64,000 nt of DNA, taken from contig NZ_JAUSYN010000002.1 in the NCBI RefSeq assembly GCF_030816915.1, forward strand, positions 248,001 to 312,000. Direction: 5' to 3'. Shown here one piece after another: positions 26,261 to 34,139 of the stretch. The notes under the pieces were generated by a model, which worked only from the letters and a program-made list of their open reading frames with translations, was not told where the DNA came from and searched no databases. Positions within the stretch are counted from its first letter, which is position 1. Each line of letters starts with the position of its first letter. The translations under genes were made by a program, and so were the position numbers. Origin of the DNA: Streptomyces sp. B3I8. GTDB lineage: Bacteria; Actinomycetota; Actinomycetes; Streptomycetales; Streptomycetaceae.

Positions 26261-26658
26261 CGAGGCCGCGCCGTCAGGAGGCGGGTGTCACATCCGCCAT
26301 CACTCCGCGGGACGAAAAGGGCGGGGGGCGGCCGGCGCATCACCTACTGAGAACATACGAAGGGATGCGTGGATGTGGATGCCTTCATGGCACGCGGATC
26401 GGGACTGAAAACCCGTACACCCGGACCGACGCCTGGCCCGGTCACATCCCTGCCGCCCACAGTGGCCCGATGAGGTGAGCACCAGGCACCACGGCCGGGC
26501 GCCTCGTAGGATGAACGATGCGGGCTTGTCGTTCCGCTGGATCGAGCGTAACGATTGCAGTAGGCCTGGGCGGCTCCTGTGTCCACCCACGTATGTGTCG
26601 ACCGTCCCAGGGGCCCGGTCCGGACGGTGCGCGAAAGATACCGACAGGGGACGCACAC
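26261..26658. other. 398-bp non-coding stretch before the MOSC fusion gene
   Basis: Nothing here resembles a gene on either strand. It must include the promoter for the MOSC fusion gene at its right end. No palindrome stands out. Confidence 0.5.
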
Positions 26659-28428
26659 ATGGCCACACTGATCGCAGTGAATGTGGGCATGCCTCAGGAC
26701 GTACCGTGGAGAGGCCGCATCACTCATACGGGCGTCTGGAAACGTCCCGTGACCGGGCCACGGACGGTGCGTCGCCTCAACGTCGACGGAGACGGTCAGG
26801 GCGACCTGAAGGGGCACGGGGGACCTCACAGGGCCGTCCTCGTCTACCAGTTGGACTCGTACCGCTACTGGCAAGAACACCTCGAGCGTGACGACTTCGT
26901 CCACGGTCAGTTCGGTGAGAACTTCACCGTCGAGGGCCTGCCGGACGACGAGGTGTGCATCGGGGACCAGTACCGCATCGGCGAAGCACTGTTCGAAGTC
27001 ACCCAGCCCCGCGTCACCTGTTATCGGGTGGGTCTGCGGATGAACGAACCACAGATGCCCGCCCTTCTGGTGGCTCACGGACGCCCGGGCTTCTATCTCA
27101 AGGTCCTCACCGAGGGAGTGGTCGAAGCCGGCGACGAGATCGTCAGGACACGCACGGGTCCGGAAGCCATGACCGTGCGGGAGATCGACGCGCTCCTCTA
27201 CACGTCCGCACACCCGCGTGCCCAGCTCGAGCGTGCCCTGCGCATCCCTGCGCTGAGCCCCGGCTGGAAGCAGTCCATGCGGTCCCTCCTCGACGACCGC
27301 GACACCGGCATGAGTGCCGGGAACAGCGGACTGACCGGGGTGTCGGGGACGCCGCCGCCAGCCTGGCAGGGCTTCCGTCCACTCGAGGTCACTCGGATCA
27401 CCGTGGAAAGCGCCAGTGTCTTCTCGCTGACCCTCCGAGCGCAGGACGACAGCCCTCTCCCGCCGGCCCTTCCGGGGCAGTTCGTGACCGTTCGCATGCG
27501 CCCCGACCCACAGGGATCCCCGGTCATCCGCAGCTACTCCCTGTCCGGCACGCCCGGGGCCGGCACCTACCGGATCAGTGTCAAACAGGAAACAAACGGA
27601 GCCGGAAGTGGCTACCTTCGCCGGCACGTAGCGCTTCACGACACTCTCGAAGTCGCCGCCCCACGAGGCAGCTTCGTCCTCAGGACCACCCCCGGCCCAG
27701 TGGTGCTCATCTCGGCCGGCGTAGGGGCGACTCCCGTCCTTGCCATGCTTCGCCACCTGGCGGCCACGAAAGACGCGCGACCCGTGTGGTGGATCCACGG
27801 AGCACGCAACGGCAGCGAGCATCCTTTCGGGCAAGAGGTCCGCACCCTGCTCGCCGAGCTGCCGGCAAGCCACTGCCACATCGCCTACAGCAGGCCACGC
27901 GATGTCGATGCGCGAGGATCCGACTACCAAAGCGTCGGCAGAGTCACTCCCGCGCTACTGAGTTCGTTGGGGCTGCCGGCGGAGGCGGAGACCTACATCT
28001 GCGGGCCGGTCACCTTCATGGACGGTCTGACGTCCGCGCTGGCCGCCGACGGTGCCGACCCTTCCAAGGTCCACACGGAGATCTTCGGTTCCGCGGGCTC
28101 GATCACTCCGGGCATCGCGCCCACGGAAGCTCCTGCTCCCCACATGCCCACTGTCCTTCCCGGACCCCCCACCGGCCCCTCGGTCACCTTCACCCGTAGC
28201 AACATCACGGTGCCGTGGAACGCCGGCTACGGCACGCTCCTCGAGCTCGCAGAAGCCTGCGACGTTCCTGTCCGTTGGTCCTGCCGCAGCGGCGTCTGCC
28301 ACACCTGCCAGACAGCCCTCGTATCGGGCCAGGTCGACTACGATCTCGATCTTGTCGATCCCCCGCCGGGCGGCAGCGTCCTCATCTGCTGCTCGCAGCC
28401 GACAGCCGACATCCTTCTCGACCTTTGA
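26659..28428 (+). CDS. MOSC domain - ferredoxin-NADP reductase - [2Fe-2S] ferredoxin fusion
   Basis: 589 residues in three parts. Residues 1-200 are a YiiM-like MOSC domain (DLKGHGGPHRAVLVYQLDSY, GQFGENFTVEGLPDDEV) with the conserved Cys in EVTQPRVTCYRVGLR. Residues 235-480 are an FNR-type module: flavin site VIRSYSLSGTPGAGTYRISV and NAD(P) site VLISAGVGATPVLAMLRHLA, ending in YICGPVTFMDGLTSAL. Residues 500-589 are a plant-type ferredoxin with the cluster cysteines in WSCRSGVCHTCQTAL and LICCSQP. It probably feeds electrons from NAD(P)H to a MOSC-bound N-oxide or N-hydroxyl substrate (inference from YiiM/6-HAP detoxification). No frameshift; the gene stands alone. Confidence 0.9.
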   Translation: MATLIAVNVGMPQDVPWRGRITHTGVWKRPVTGPRTVRRLNVDGDGQGDLKGHGGPHRAVLVYQLDSYRYWQEHLERDDFVHGQFGENFTVEGLPDDEVCIGDQYRIGEALFEVTQPRVTCYRVGLRMNEPQMPALLVAHGRPGFYLKVLTEGVVEAGDEIVRTRTGPEAMTVREIDALLYTSAHPRAQLERALRIPALSPGWKQSMRSLLDDRDTGMSAGNSGLTGVSGTPPPAWQGFRPLEVTRITVESASVFSLTLRAQDDSPLPPALPGQFVTVRMRPDPQGSPVIRSYSLSGTPGAGTYRISVKQETNGAGSGYLRRHVALHDTLEVAAPRGSFVLRTTPGPVVLISAGVGATPVLAMLRHLAATKDARPVWWIHGARNGSEHPFGQEVRTLLAELPASHCHIAYSRPRDVDARGSDYQSVGRVTPALLSSLGLPAEAETYICGPVTFMDGLTSALAADGADPSKVHTEIFGSAGSITPGIAPTEAPAPHMPTVLPGPPTGPSVTFTRSNITVPWNAGYGTLLELAEACDVPVRWSCRSGVCHTCQTALVSGQVDYDLDLVDPPPGGSVLICCSQPTADILLDL

Positions 28429-28654
28429 CCTTTGCCCTTTGACCTTTGACAGGGACGGCTCGGGCCGACATGGCGGACCCGGTCCTGGCCGACGAAGTCA
28501 CGGCGCGGAACGCCGACCGGGGCTGCGGCTTCTACACGTACGTCCGCATGTCGGCGAAGCGCGGCTCAAGCCGTTGATCGCCCGGCGTGGCGTCACCCCC
28601 GGGCCTGTGCCCCAGCCTTGATCGGCTGCACCACCAAGCGGGACACTGACCAGG

Positions 28655-29122
28655 TCAGGAGATCCTGGACTCTTCGGGCGTGGTCGCATGAACCCCGGCG
28701 AGCAGACCGGTGGACTGGCCCACCTCGATGAGGTAGCCGTCGGGGTCGCGGAAGTAGCAGCGCAGCTCGGAGCCCCGGTCGACGGGTCCGGTGAGGAAGT
28801 CGGCACCGTTCGCGGCGGCATGCGCGCAGAAGGCGGCGATGTCGGCCACTCGCACATTGAGGAATCCGGAGACACGCTCACCACTTCGCGGGGCCTCGAG
28901 TGTGACGCCAGGCTTGTCGGGGGTGGGACCGCCGCCGGGGTTCATGATGATCCAGGTGTTGGCGACCTTGACGATCGCCGGGTTCTCCTCCATCACGACC
29001 TCGCCGCCGAAGACGTCGGCGTAGAAGCGCCGGGACACCGCGACGTCGCGCACCGTCAGGAAGTGTGTGAGAAGCAGGCCCTGTTGAGGAGCGGGGAGAG
29101 CGTCACCGTTGTGAAGTGTCAT
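28655..29122 (-). CDS. VOC (glyoxalase/dioxygenase-fold) protein
   Basis: 155 residues from ATG 29122. The VOC pattern is clear: LLLTHFLTVRDVAVSRRFYA, then DVFGGEVVMEENPAIVKVAN and a second module with VSGFLNVRVADIAAFCAHAA, ELRCYFRDPDGYLIEVGQST. Metal ligands likely include His in LLTHFL and Glu in LIEVGQ. Roles in this superfamily include glyoxalase, dioxygenase and drug binding; none can be picked. The 226 bp between it and the MOSC fusion carry an imperfect TTTGACC/TTTGCCC repeat at 28425-28450 and no recognised gene. Confidence 0.88.
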   Translation of the reverse strand: MTLHNGDALPAPQQGLLLTHFLTVRDVAVSRRFYADVFGGEVVMEENPAIVKVANTWIIMNPGGGPTPDKPGVTLEAPRSGERVSGFLNVRVADIAAFCAHAAANGADFLTGPVDRGSELRCYFRDPDGYLIEVGQSTGLLAGVHATTPEESRIS

Positions 29123-29226
29123 GGTCCGTCGTCCTTTCTTGGGCCCGTGCGGCCGAAGACCTGACCGGGCAGGCTCCCGGTCCGTGACACCGGGGCCCGC
29201 GTGCACGACGCCCGGCCTCCGTACGG

Positions 29227-30609
29227 TCAGTGCTGCGACAGCGCCTGGAAGGACGCCCAGGGGGTGTGGCCGTGCAGGGTGAAATCGGCCCGGACGGCCG
29301 CGCCGGGCTGCATCAGCTTCTGGTGCACCACGGGGTGGCGGCCGGGGTGGGAGACGACGAGCATGAGGTGCCCCTCGGGCAGGCCGGTCACGGCGTATTC
29401 CCCCTGCGTGTTCGTCGTGGTCCGCACCAGCTGCCGGCCGCGGCCGTCCATGACGGTGACGACGGCATGACGGACGGGTTGCCGCTCGTCGTCACGGACG
29501 GTGCCCTCCAGCATGGGCAGCGGCTCGCCGAAGTGGTGGTGAGGGCGGACCGGAAGCGCGGTCGGTGCGGGAATCTCCACGGACGGATCCTCGGCCGGGG
29601 GCTCCGGAACGTCCTGCTGCTCCTCCTCCGCGTTCTCCGTGAGGTGCTCGCGCCGATGCCGCCACGCGTCGAGTGCCAGCAGGGTTACACCCGCGGCGAT
29701 CCACGCGCAGAGCACGAGGACCGGTCTGAGCACTTCCGCGCCGTCGAAGTACAGCAGCCCTCTGAGGGCGTCCACCGCGTTGCCCAACGGCATCACGGCG
29801 TGCAGGTCCTGGAAGAACGTCGGCAGCAGTGGGACGGGAGCCACTCCACTGGTGGGGACGCTCAGCACGATGAACAGACCCATCCCCACGAGGGGGAAGA
29901 ACTTCCGCGTGAAAGGCGCGACACCGGCGGAGAATGTGCCGACCGCCATGGTGAGCAGGAAACCGATCGCCATCGCCGAGGGGTCGTCGGGGAGGTAGTC
30001 CAGCCATCTGCCGACGAGATAGCCCACCGCGCCGAAGAACGCGGCGACGCCCGCGATCGTGATCACCTTCCGGCGGCGGTCGAAGGTCACCACCCGCAGC
30101 AGGGTGGTGGCGAGGATGTAGCCGGGGACGCTCCAGGCGACGCCGAGGTAGACCAGGGTGGTGCCGTTGCGATCCTTGCTCACTGTGGGTGCCACGTCAG
30201 TGATCGTGAGCTTGTGGTGGTCGCGCGCCGCCAGCTCGGTGAAGTCCTGGGCCAGCGCCTGTTCCAGCGATGTCCCGTTGGCCTGAGCCACGTACAGCAC
30301 GGGGTGCCCGCTCTCGGCGGCGTAGCCCGCCACGGCGTCCCGCCGGAGCACCGCCCTGCGGGCCTCCCCCGCGTTCGCCACGGCCGTGACGTCGAACCCG
30401 CCGGGATGCGCCTTCCGCAGGGCGCCGCCGATCACGCGTTCCGTCCCGGGGTGGGCGACCACGACCCTGGCGTCGTGCGGCCGGGGCGCGTGGAAGGCCG
30501 ACGTGAAGCAGAACAGGAGGCCGAGGAAAAGGATCGTCGGGAACATCAGGGTTTCGGCCAGCGTCCTGAGCAGGGACGTGCCGTCGGCGCGCACCTCACG
30601 GTGTCTCAC
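29227..30609 (-). CDS. ABC-2/YhgE-like membrane protein with C-terminal carboxypeptidase-regulatory-like domain
   Basis: Start chosen at GTG 30609 (VRHREVRADGTSLLRTLAET), giving 460 residues; the first helix is MFPTILFLGLLFCFTSAF. A large extracytoplasmic loop (about 45-165) precedes five or so further helices (VITIAGVAAFFGAVGYLVGR, IGFLLTMAVGTFSAGVAPFT, FPLVGMGLFIVLSVPTSGVA, VLVLCAWIAAGVTLLAL), the layout of ABC-2/YhgE-Pip type proteins. Residues 370-460 form a beta domain of carboxypeptidase-regulatory type (MLEGTVRDDERQPVRHAVVT, NTQGEYAVTGLPEGHLMLVV). It is divergent from a TetR gene with paired operators, as for drug or lipid export genes. Confidence 0.75.
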   Translation of the reverse strand: MRHREVRADGTSLLRTLAETLMFPTILFLGLLFCFTSAFHAPRPHDARVVVAHPGTERVIGGALRKAHPGGFDVTAVANAGEARRAVLRRDAVAGYAAESGHPVLYVAQANGTSLEQALAQDFTELAARDHHKLTITDVAPTVSKDRNGTTLVYLGVAWSVPGYILATTLLRVVTFDRRRKVITIAGVAAFFGAVGYLVGRWLDYLPDDPSAMAIGFLLTMAVGTFSAGVAPFTRKFFPLVGMGLFIVLSVPTSGVAPVPLLPTFFQDLHAVMPLGNAVDALRGLLYFDGAEVLRPVLVLCAWIAAGVTLLALDAWRHRREHLTENAEEEQQDVPEPPAEDPSVEIPAPTALPVRPHHHFGEPLPMLEGTVRDDERQPVRHAVVTVMDGRGRQLVRTTTNTQGEYAVTGLPEGHLMLVVSHPGRHPVVHQKLMQPGAAVRADFTLHGHTPWASFQALSQH

Positions 30610-30782
30610 AGGACCGCCCCCCGCACGCCGAGCGCCCGTGCGCGACCACATCCTGGCCGGTGAACGACCGGTACACGCCCTGTGGCTCCGCGCTCCGTGA
30701 CCGCCCTGCGTGGTGCAGCCCGCTCCATGAGACCCCTTCGTCCTTCGCACGCGACCGTCCCCGGTGTGCTCGCCTGGTTAAT

Positions 30783-30834
30783 GTACCGATCGGCACAACA
30801 ATACTTCGCGGACTCTATGCGTACCGACCGGTAC
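30783..30834. promoter_or_regulatory. Two TetR-type operators between the membrane protein and TetR genes
   Basis: GTACCGATCGGCAC (30783-30796) and GTACCGACCGGTAC (30821-30834) are near palindromes with the same CCG-CGG core, 38 bp apart. The second is only 10 bp before the TetR start. Together they suggest cooperative autoregulation and repression of the membrane gene. Confidence 0.65.
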
Positions 30835-30844
30835 AGTCAAAGTC

Positions 30845-31414
30845 ATGGCTCGTCCGGTCAATGTCGAAAAGCGCGCCGCGTTGCTGCGGCAGGTCGTGAC
30901 GCATCTGCAACGTCATGGGCTCGCCCAGATGTCGCTGAGTCCGCTCGCCGAATCCCTCGGCACCACCAAGCGAATGCTTCTGTACTACTTCGGCAGTCGC
31001 GAGAACCTGCTGGCGCAGGCGCTGCTCGCCAACCGGCCCGACGCGCAGGCGATGTTCGACGACGTCCACGACGAGGTGGCCCTGCGCCGGGCCGCCCACG
31101 CGCTGTGGGAGGCGATGACAGTGGGGGAACAGGCCGGACCGGTCCGCATGCTGCTGCAGCTGCTGAGCCTGGCCGCCACCGACCCGGAGCAGTACGGCGC
31201 GCTGGCCTCCGACACCGTCGAGGTCATGATCGGCCCGATCGCCGCCGCCTGCGTCCGGCTGGGCCACCCGCCGGAGCAGGCCCGGGCCGCGGCCACACTG
31301 CTCGTCTCCGGCCTGCGCGGTCTGTGCCAGGACCGCCTGGTGACCCATGACGTCGCCCGTACCGACGCGGCGGCCGACCGCCTCATCGACGCGGCCACCG
31401 CGGCGTTCGGCTGA
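30845..31414 (+). CDS. TetR-family regulator
   Basis: 189 residues from ATG 30845 (MARPVNVEKRAALLRQVVTH). The helix-turn-helix is LAQMSLSPLAESLGTTKRML followed by LYYFGSRENLLAQALL. The ligand domain is the short helical type; no effector can be read. Divergent from the ABC-2-like membrane protein and probably its repressor. The 250 bp after its stop hold no recognised gene until the qcrB fragment. Confidence 0.9.
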   Translation: MARPVNVEKRAALLRQVVTHLQRHGLAQMSLSPLAESLGTTKRMLLYYFGSRENLLAQALLANRPDAQAMFDDVHDEVALRRAAHALWEAMTVGEQAGPVRMLLQLLSLAATDPEQYGALASDTVEVMIGPIAAACVRLGHPPEQARAAATLLVSGLRGLCQDRLVTHDVARTDAAADRLIDAATAAFG

Positions 31415-31699
31415 CCCGGCACGCCGACCGCTGCACCGGCTCGGACGAGTGACCGGCCGAGGGACTGTTCGAGGTCCTCGACGTGTCCGACCCCGGGCCG
31501 AGCCGCTCGTGGGGTTGTTGTGCTCCCCCGCGTGCAGAGGTCGGCATGAGTGGCAACGAGCCGGCGCGGTTGCGTGACCGGCGTCGCGAGTGTGCTGCGC
31601 CCGGCGGACGGCCTCGCGGCTGGAGGCGGGGCACAGCGCCTTACTGGTGCCGCGCGGTGACGTCGGCATCAGGAAGTCGGCTCTGCCGGACCGCCTGGT

Positions 31700-32100
31700 G
31701 GCGCGCGTAGCCGACGGCCTTGACGGCGTACACCCGGAACGGGATCACCGACGACGTTGGTTCGGGTACGGCCCGGCCCGGGATATTGAGCGTGCCGGTG
31801 GCGTACGGCCAGGGTCAGGTGGCCGACGAGCGAAGCGATCACCAGCGCGGGGACGATCAGGATGTGGAGGGTGTCGAAACGGGCGACCAGGTCCTCGCCC
31901 GGGAACTCGCCGCCGAAGAGGAAGAAGGACACGTACGTCCCGACGATCGGGATCGGGATCGGGATCGGGATCGGGAGGATCGTGCCGTTCACGACCTGCG
32001 GACCGGTTCCGGACAGCAGGTCGTCGGGCAGGTCGTAACCGGTCAGGCCGCCGAACATGGCCAGGACGAGCAGCAGGAACCCGAACACCCAGTTCAGCCG
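31700..32100 (-). pseudogene. qcrB: Internal fragment of cytochrome b subunit of the bc1 complex (qcrB)
   Basis: The minus strand encodes RLNWVFGFLLLVLAMFGG, TGYDLPDDLLSGTG, YVSFFLFGGEFPGEDLVARF and HAQYPGPGRTRTNVVG, unmistakably a central part of actinobacterial QcrB, including the two His of a haem b pair (LHIL and GHLTL). There is no N-terminal third and, near 31740, the frame shifts (FRVYAVKAVGY continues in another frame) and homology ends. The loop before VGTYV has a five-copy GATCGG repeat giving Pro-Ile repeats. A remnant of a second or transferred copy; not functional. Confidence 0.85.
31945..31974. repeat. Five tandem GATCGG units inside the qcrB fragment
   Basis: Exact hexamer repeat, five units, read on the minus strand as repeated Pro-Ile codons. 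Intact QcrB relatives have one Pro-Ile (or similar) here, so the repeat probably expanded after the fragment lost function. Confidence 0.8.
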
Positions 32101-32341
32101 AGCCTCTCCCCCGTCCGCTCCTGCCCCGGCTCGGCCGGCCGGCTGTCGTTGCCCCTCTCTTCACCCTTCATTTCCGCGTCGCCGAAGCTCGAGCTCGCTG
32201 GGTCCGATGGCGCCGCAGAACCGACTCGTCCACGGCTGTACTGTTCCGGCACGATTCGTGAACCGCTTTTGATGCGCGGCAGAACTTTCGATGCCCGGCA
32301 ACGCTTTCGTCGGCCCCTGCGACAGTCGCTGTGGCAGTCGG

Positions 32342-32971
32342 TCAGTGAGGCACGAGCAGCATCAGGGCCGTCCCCAGCGCCGTCGCTCCGTCGCGGACGT
32401 GACCGTAGGGATTCGTGGCGGCGGCGCGGCGTGCGGCGTCCGGGGCGGACCGCAGTGAGGGCATGGGGCGGGTCAAGGACCGTATGGCGCAGGCCAGGAG
32501 GTACACCGTCAGCAGCCCGGTGACCCAGGCGGCCGGCACCGGTACCCCGGTGGCGTGGCCGGGAGTCGTGGTGCCGTGCGCGGCCGGGGCTGCCGCCAAG
32601 GTCTCGTGGGGCGGCATCCCCGCGCCGTGGTGCGTGCGCGACATCCAGGCCATCGCGACCATGCCGACTGCGTGCGGCAGCCGGCCGACGATGTCCGTCA
32701 CTCTGTTCGCCGAGTGATGGCGGAGGGCGGTCAGCGGGAACCACAGTGCGGCGAGCATGAGAACAACCGTCGCGACCCGGCCGGACAGCGGTCGGCCGAG
32801 GCTCCAGGGCATGGCCGCCATGGTCACGGACATGGCGGAGTGCAGGAGGTGGTCCACCCGGTCACGGCGTCCGGCCTTCGGCCACCGGACGCAGTGCCAC
32901 AGCGCCTGCACTGCGGCGAGGGCGAAGAGCACCGTCAGCATGACGTGCACGACATCGACGGGAGTGAGCAT
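32342..32971 (-). CDS. DUF5134-family membrane protein
   Basis: 209 residues from ATG 32971 (MLTPVDVVHVMLTVLFALAA). About five transmembrane segments are visible: 8-25, 45-58 (HSAMSVTMAAMPWSLG), 66-83 (VATVVLMLAALWFPLTAL), 150-168 (AAWVTGLLTVYLLACAI) and 192-207 (GATALGTALMLLVPH). Met and His are frequent in and near helices (HSAM, MAAMPW, HHSANR, SRTHHGAGMPPHE), which suggests metal (perhaps copper) handling as an inference. A 50-residue His/Gly peptide gene ends eight bases before it and is probably in the same operon. Function unproven. Confidence 0.75.
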   Translation of the reverse strand: MLTPVDVVHVMLTVLFALAAVQALWHCVRWPKAGRRDRVDHLLHSAMSVTMAAMPWSLGRPLSGRVATVVLMLAALWFPLTALRHHSANRVTDIVGRLPHAVGMVAMAWMSRTHHGAGMPPHETLAAAPAAHGTTTPGHATGVPVPAAWVTGLLTVYLLACAIRSLTRPMPSLRSAPDAARRAAATNPYGHVRDGATALGTALMLLVPH

Positions 32972-32979
32972 GCCGCGGG

Positions 32980-33132
32980 TCAGACGGCGGGACGCGGAGC
33001 CGCGTCACCGTGTCCCTGTCCGCATCCGTGCCCGCGCCCGTATCCGTGTCCGCGCCCGTATCCGTGTCCGCGCCCGTATCCGTGTCCGCGTCCATGAAGG
33101 AAGTGGTCGTGCGCTGGGCTCCTGGTCGACAC
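32980..33132 (-). CDS. 50-residue His/Gly-rich repeat peptide, probable metal-binding small protein
   Basis: GTG 33132 follows AGGAAAGG at good spacing and the frame ends in TGA at 32980-32982, eight bases before the DUF5134 start. The peptide begins MSTRSPAHDHFLHG, then has RGHGYG three times, RGHGCG, QGHGDA and a short tail. Eight His and one Cys in 50 residues make a metal-binding role likely (inference). The DNA shows the same pattern as an 18-bp tandem repeat (CGCCCGTATCCGTGTCCG). Other frames of this repeat are low-complexity and have no comparable RBS. A longer start at GTG 33141 would have the RBS too close. Confidence 0.55.
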   Translation of the reverse strand: MSTRSPAHDHFLHGRGHGYGRGHGYGRGHGYGRGHGCGQGHGDAAPRPAV

Positions 33133-33333
33133 GGTGTGCACCTTTCCTGGTCCAAGGACCTGCCACGTCTCTGACCGGACGCGCGGTTGTTCCGTGACAC
33201 GGCTCGCTCACCACCGGTCAGAGATGCGGTTCACCGGGCGTTCCGTGACACGCGCCCGGTCCTTGATGTCGACGTGGTGACACGTGGGCCTCCCCGGGCC
33301 CCGCCGGGCACCCGCCCGGAGCACCCGACCGCG

Positions 33334-33588
33334 GAGACCGTCACCCAGGGCGCGGCGTTGGGCATCGACGACCTGGAGCGCTTCGGCATGCCCTTCGCCC
33401 GCGAGGGGGACGGCCGCATCTCGCAGCGCTGCTTCGGCGCGCACAAGTACCGCCGCACCGCTTTCGCCGGCGACTGCACCGGCCTCGAGATCCAGCACAC
33501 GCTCGTCCGGCGCGCGAGCCGGCTGGACGTGGGCATACTCGACACCGTCTGCATCACCCGCCTCCTCGTCCACGACGGTGCCGTCTTC
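33334..33588 (+). pseudogene. sdhA: Fragment of succinate dehydrogenase/fumarate reductase flavoprotein (sdhA-like)
   Basis: About 85 codons read ALGIDDLERFGMPFAREGDG, RISQRCFGAHKYRRTAFAGD, TGLEIQHTLVRRASRLDVGI and LDTVCITRLLVHDGAVF, the substrate/flavin-site region of SdhA (family: GRISQRYFGAHKYRRTAFAG). No N-terminal FAD domain and no C-terminus are present; homology stops at VF. At three places where the family has Tyr the codon is TGC (Cys). Remnant only. The ORF continues with no match to either side. Confidence 0.85.
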
Positions 33589-33713
33589 CCACGGCCGGCC
33601 GGCCCGGGCGGCGGTCGAGGACGGAGACACGTTCGTGGTGGCAGGGCACGGCTTCCGGGGGATGCGCCGCGTGCTGGGCGGCCCGGTGCCCTCCGCCCCG
33701 CGGTGAGCCCACG

Positions 33714-34014
33714 TCAGATCAGCGCCGAGGTGGCGCCGCCGTCCACATAGAGGGTGGCGCCGCTGATGAACGAAGCGTCGTCGGCGGAGCGCATGAGGAC
33801 GGCCGCGGCGACCTCTTCCGGCGCGCCCATCCGCCGCATACCCGCCATGTGGGTCCGGACCCGCTCCTCACGCATCTCGGCGAACCGTGCGCGTCGTGCT
33901 CGGCACCGAGCGACTTACGCACCATGGGGGTGTCGATGGTTCCGGGGCTCACCACGTTGACCCGGATGCCTCGCGTCCCGTAGTCGAGGGCCGCTTCGGA
34001 ACTGCCGCGCGATG
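33714..34014 (-). pseudogene. C-terminal SDR fragment with a frameshift
   Basis: On the minus strand ALDYGTRGIRVNVVSPGTID and TPMVRKSLGAEHDA read as the region after YxxxK in an SDR. Near 33895 the frame shifts; the continuation, ARFAEMREERVRTHMAGMRR and APEEVAAAVLMRSADDASFI-like with GATLYVDGGATSALI and a stop at 33714, is in another frame. The N-terminal half, including the cofactor loop, is absent. Remnant. Confidence 0.8.
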
Positions 34015-34086
34015 ACGTCGGATGCCGCCGACGGGGACGCGGCCGAAGGCGCCGAGGGCCTCGTGCAGGCGCCTCGGCCACGCCAT

Positions 34087-34123
34087 GACCGTGGCCCGGC
34101 CGCACCTCGGCCGGGCCACGGTC
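34087..34123. terminator. Hairpin terminator after pntB
   Basis: GACCGTGGCCCGGCCG (34087-34102) pairs exactly with 34108-34123 across a CACCT loop. It is 17 bp beyond the pntB stop on the minus strand. Confidence 0.85.
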
Positions 34124-34139
34124 GTATCCCCGTGAGGTC

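Noticed and set aside
32972..33132. CRISPR-like appearance of the 18-bp repeats
   Set aside because: Units are directly adjacent with no spacers and encode a His/Gly peptide.
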